From Orychophragmus violaceus (Eukaryota; Streptophyta; Magnoliopsida; Brassicales; Brassicaceae), in contig CM058232.1 of NCBI GenBank assembly GCA_030180135.1, positions 89,516,630 to 89,580,629 of the forward strand: DNA of 64,000 nt, read 5' to 3'. Shown here piece after piece: positions 61,184-64,000 of this stretch. Both the position numbers and the translations under genes were made by a program. How positions within the stretch are numbered: the stretch's first letter is position 1; each line of letters begins with the position of its first letter. The notes beneath the pieces were generated by a model. It did not search any database. It worked only from the letters and a program-made list of their open reading frames with translations, and was not told the origin of the DNA.

Positions 61184-61855
61184 TGTTGGGAATGTCCTGA
61201 AATCACACTTGTAATCACTCTAGAGATAGTTGTGTTGTCGAGATTAGAAATTCGTATGATACTGGGTAATCATAATGTTTTGCTAGAAACCACTTATGAT
61301 CAATGAGTTTAGAACTCATTGCTAGTATTATATGATCCTACAGGGTCACGCACCTAAGCAGACTGGATGTACTTCATGTGGGAATAATCATTAAAGTAAT
61401 GATCAAGTTAATGTGTATTTGATACACATTAATATACGAGTTTTGAGAGTGTGTCGATCGACACAAGTGTTGTGTTGATCGATGCAAGGCGCAGATCGAA
61501 ACATTGGTTTCGATTTAATGACTTAATTAATCTCGGTTCGGTCCGGTGATTAATTAGGTTTTCCCAGGTCTATATATATATGATATAAGCACGACCTGGA
61601 ACATAAGTTTAAGCCTAACGGCAGCCACCTCTGAGAAACAAACGTATCCCTGAGAGATCCGATCTCCCGGCACTAGCATCCCGGCGGATTCCAGTTTGTG
61701 TGCGAGTGGATACCAGTAGAGGCGCAGCACTTGAGGCGCTCAAGATCTCGATTACTTGTAAATCTTCCGCTGCTAATCACCAGGTAATTCTGAGATCTCT
61801 TGATTCAATTCACATGAACCCTAGATCCTAGGCTTGGAATTTATACCTAGGGTTG
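61184..61855 (+). repeat. copia-3 3' LTR, interrupted by the Athila-like element
   Basis: It matches 49378-50049 and breaks after CCTAGGGTTG. The last ~34 bp of the LTR should reappear to the right of this window. Confidence 0.92.
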
Positions 61856-63057
61856 TGATATATCATGGTTTTTACCCAGTTTAGACCATGATATAGTTGT
61901 GTTTTTAGTGTCTTTTGTATTCGTTTAGAGTCTTTTACAGGTTTAATCAAGTTTGGAGCTAATTGGAGATATTTGGAGCATTTTGGGACTTTTGGGACGT
62001 TTTGGCCGAGAGCTTAAGTCACTGTCCGATTTATTGATCATGCATCGACCGACACACCTTGTGCATCGGTCGACACACTAGCGAGATGGGCCGTACACGT
62101 CGGTTTAATGAAGATATGAAGATTTGCAAAGAAGCCCAAGATAGTTCCAGTATTTACACAGAAGCCCCATCCGAGATTATACCTATATATACTAGTTTTT
62201 GGTGTTTATTTTACCTACGCTTTGATACTAATAGCTAAGAGATTTCTAGAGCTTTTGGGGCTGATCTATTTCCTGTATTCACTTATTTTGGAGAAGATTT
62301 CGAACCCCTTTATCTATTTAATTTCTTATATGCAATCTATTATTTCTTTGATTATGTTTTCATTAATCATGTCTGAGTAGATCCATAGTTGAGTTTAGGG
62401 TTTCTCACATAGGATTTCATGACTTGCTAGACTTGTTCAATTTCAGTTAAGGATTCAAACTATATCTGTTCTTCAATTTAATTGTGCTTAAAGCTAGTTC
62501 TAACCTGATCAATTAGAATCTAGATCTTAGGTTGCTAAATACGTCACGGAAGTGGGGTTTAGGAATCTGAACTAATTAAATTGGGCAATTAAACTTTGCG
62601 CAAACGGAAGTTTGGTTTAGGATAATTGTGAACATATCAAACTTGGGATTAATGCTAGTTTAATCTGTTAGTTCTCGCAAACGAAAGTTTGGTTTGCTGC
62701 ACTTAGACTTAGAGAATTATCGCAAAGGAATTTGGTTAATTCTATATCTGTGTTTTGAGTTCTAGAACTGTGCTTAATTAGATCCTTGCTGAATGAACTG
62801 TCTGCTTGTCTGATTCCCTGAGAATACCCTAGGCTTGACGCTTTTAGTTTATTGCTTCACAACCGTTAATCTCTGCTACTGTTTACTTTCTTGCTTCGCA
62901 ATTTATTTACTTCACCATCTGTTTATTTCTAGTATTAATCTCTACGTTTCTGTTTCTATTGAGACCAAGTGTCCCTGTGGATTCGATAGCCCTATATACT
63001 ACTTTGACATTGCTGTTCACTTGCAGTTTAGAATAGGGTAAAACTTAGAACCTATCA
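61856..63057 (+). repeat. Athila-like (Ty3/gypsy) 5' LTR
   Basis: 1202 bp from TGATATATCATGG to CCTATCA, with TGATA/TATCA inverted ends, followed after 6 bases by an Athila-type primer-binding site. It lies inside the copia-3 LTR; the left target copy is GGTTG (61851-61855). A double palindrome is present at 62041-62077. Confidence 0.88.
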
Positions 63058-63063
63058 AGTTTT

Positions 63064-63081
63064 TGGCACCGTTGCCGGGGA
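63064..63081 (+). other. Athila-type primer-binding site (tRNA-Asp-like)
   Basis: TGGCACCGTTGCCGGGGA differs by one base from the TGGCGCC... site typical of Athila elements, which is complementary to the 3' end of plant tRNA-Asp. Confidence 0.85.
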
Positions 63082-63334
63082 CTCTTAGAGTCTTCGATAG
63101 GACCGAACTTAGGGTTTTTACTAGAGTTTTTGCTTTTTGTTTTTGTTCTTTTTCGTTTTTAATTTTTTTTTTTTTTTTTGCTAACTTTTTCTCTGTTTCT
63201 TTCTGTCGCAGGTACGAATTTCGTCTTGCGTCGATCGTTGCATACTTTGCGTCGATCGTCACTAGGCGATTCTGAGATTGAATCGATCGTTGCACTGATA
63301 GCATCGATCGTTGCTGGACGATTACAGACAGTTT
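63082..63334 (+). other. Athila-like leader with TCGATCGT/TCGATCGA motifs
   Basis: This has a T-rich stretch, then four TCGATCG cores at 63232, 63252, 63284 and 63304 arranged as two pairs, with GGCGA after the first pair. No coding frame precedes the gag ATG. Confidence 0.65.
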
Positions 63335-64000
63335 ATGCCAACGCAGAAAACTCGAAGTAATCCGAACTCGAGATTGCTTAATCTCGGACTAGAGGAACTT
63401 GGACGTCTAGAGAGGACTATCAGAAGAGAAAAGAGAGAGAGAATGGTTCAAGAACGTCTGATCTTGATAGCAGATGCTGAAGGTACCCTGAGGGACCAAG
63501 ATAACAACCCGTACAATACTGCTGGGCATCGGGTTGATGCTGAAGGGAATGTCATCCCTGATCCTCCTGAGCAAGAGCAACAGGAGCTGAACCGAAACCA
63601 GGGTCAAGGACAGGCCCAAGGTAGAGAGATGGTGGTTCATGAAAGGACACTAGCTGATTACAACAGACCTGATGAGTTTCATGCAAACCGAGCAGCTCTA
63701 GTGCTTCCTGCTTTTGAGAGGAATGATTTTGAGGTAAAGACCATCTACTACCAGCTGATGAGACAGATTGCTTTTCATGGTCTTCAAGCAGAGCAGCCTA
63801 TGGATCACATTGACAAGTTTGAGGACATAGTCACTGGCATGAAATATGAAGGAGTATGCCCGGACTATCTGTTCCTTAAGCTATTTCCGCACAGTCTTGC
63901 TGGAGACGCTAGTGCATGGCTGAGACAACTGGCACCTGGTCAGTATACTACTTGGGCAGCCTTAAAAAGTGAGTTCCTGCGTAACTTTTATGATGATGCG
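63335..64000 (+). CDS. Athila-like gag, intact N-terminal part, runs off the window
   Basis: The ATG at 63335 opens 222 codons without a stop up to the last base of the window. The product has a Gln/Glu-rich head, then RTLADYNRPDEFHANRAALV, QIAFHGLQAEQPMDHIDKFE, YLFLKLFPHSLAGDASAWL and TTWAALKSEFLRNFYDDA. This is the Athila/Tat gag signature. Gag forms the particle that packages element RNA. The start fits: it is the first ATG after the primer-binding site that stays open, about 250 bp downstream. The unbroken frame and undisturbed insertion into a young copia LTR indicate a recent element, but its autonomy cannot be judged here. Confidence 0.9.
   Translation, partial: MPTQKTRSNPNSRLLNLGLEELGRLERTIRREKRERMVQERLILIADAEGTLRDQDNNPYNTAGHRVDAEGNVIPDPPEQEQQELNRNQGQGQAQGREMVVHERTLADYNRPDEFHANRAALVLPAFERNDFEVKTIYYQLMRQIAFHGLQAEQPMDHIDKFEDIVTGMKYEGVCPDYLFLKLFPHSLAGDASAWLRQLAPGQYTTWAALKSEFLRNFYDDA

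Larger units (their letters stand above)
49378..61855 (+). mobile_element. Ty1/copia element copia-3, rearranged and twice interrupted
   Basis: The 5' LTR is 49378-50083 and the 3' LTR begins at 61184 and is cut at 61855 by the Athila-like insertion. Copia-4 lies inside it, along with a duplicated block (52080-53655 repeated at 58166-59741). The two LTRs differ at about 17 of the 672 positions that can be compared (2.5%). GAATA (49373-49377) is the left target duplication; its partner should lie beyond the right window edge. Confidence 0.85.

Overview
This window is plant nuclear DNA, most likely from a Brassicaceae species. Its one clear host gene (minus strand, 8926-10563) encodes a two-exon, 259-residue sphingoid-base C4-hydroxylase that closely resembles Arabidopsis SBH1. 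Almost everything else is LTR retrotransposon sequence, much of it nested, as expected for a pericentromeric or other transposon-rich region. I see no bacterial features, no CRISPR array and no recognisable tRNA or rRNA genes.

Layout, left. 1-1795 is a GC-rich LTR preceded by a polypurine tract. 1796-5560 is an old Ty3/gypsy remnant (gag, protease, then three kinds of tandem repeat). 6184-6569 is a broken GRF-type zinc-finger gene. 6785-8172 is the 3' end of a Ty1/copia element. 8926-10563 is the SBH1-like gene. 11136-18469 is a complete copia element (copia-1, minus strand) with a perfect CTTAT target duplication; only two stop codons interrupt its single long polyprotein frame. 18740-19664 is a 5'-truncated LINE.

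Layout, right: one nested complex. A chromovirus (minus strand, gag at 49332, pol down to 45200) was split by a gag-only non-autonomous gypsy element (30624-45199, CCAAC on both sides), and pol resumes at 30623. The non-autonomous element was itself split by copia-2 (35868-42700, CAAAC on both sides). On the 3' side of the chromovirus, an LTR plus a ~359-bp pol-tail fragment is repeated in tandem about four times (20096-30623, period ~2.82 kb). On its 5' side copia-3 (from 49378) inserted. Copia-3 carries copia-4 (53656-58165) and a 1576-bp direct duplication, and its 3' LTR is cut at 61855 by an Athila-like gypsy element whose gag stays open to the window edge.

Two results deserve most attention. 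First, a short module of two TCGATCGA-centred palindromes, often followed by GCGA, recurs in copia LTRs, copia leaders, two places inside copia pol, and the LTR and leader of the unrelated Athila-like element. In the copia leaders it builds long hairpins. Second, copia-2, -3 and -4 share the same RNase H deletion, stop codons and pol insertions, yet have young LTR pairs, so they look like a defective lineage moved in trans by copies such as copia-1. All identities quoted were counted by eye.
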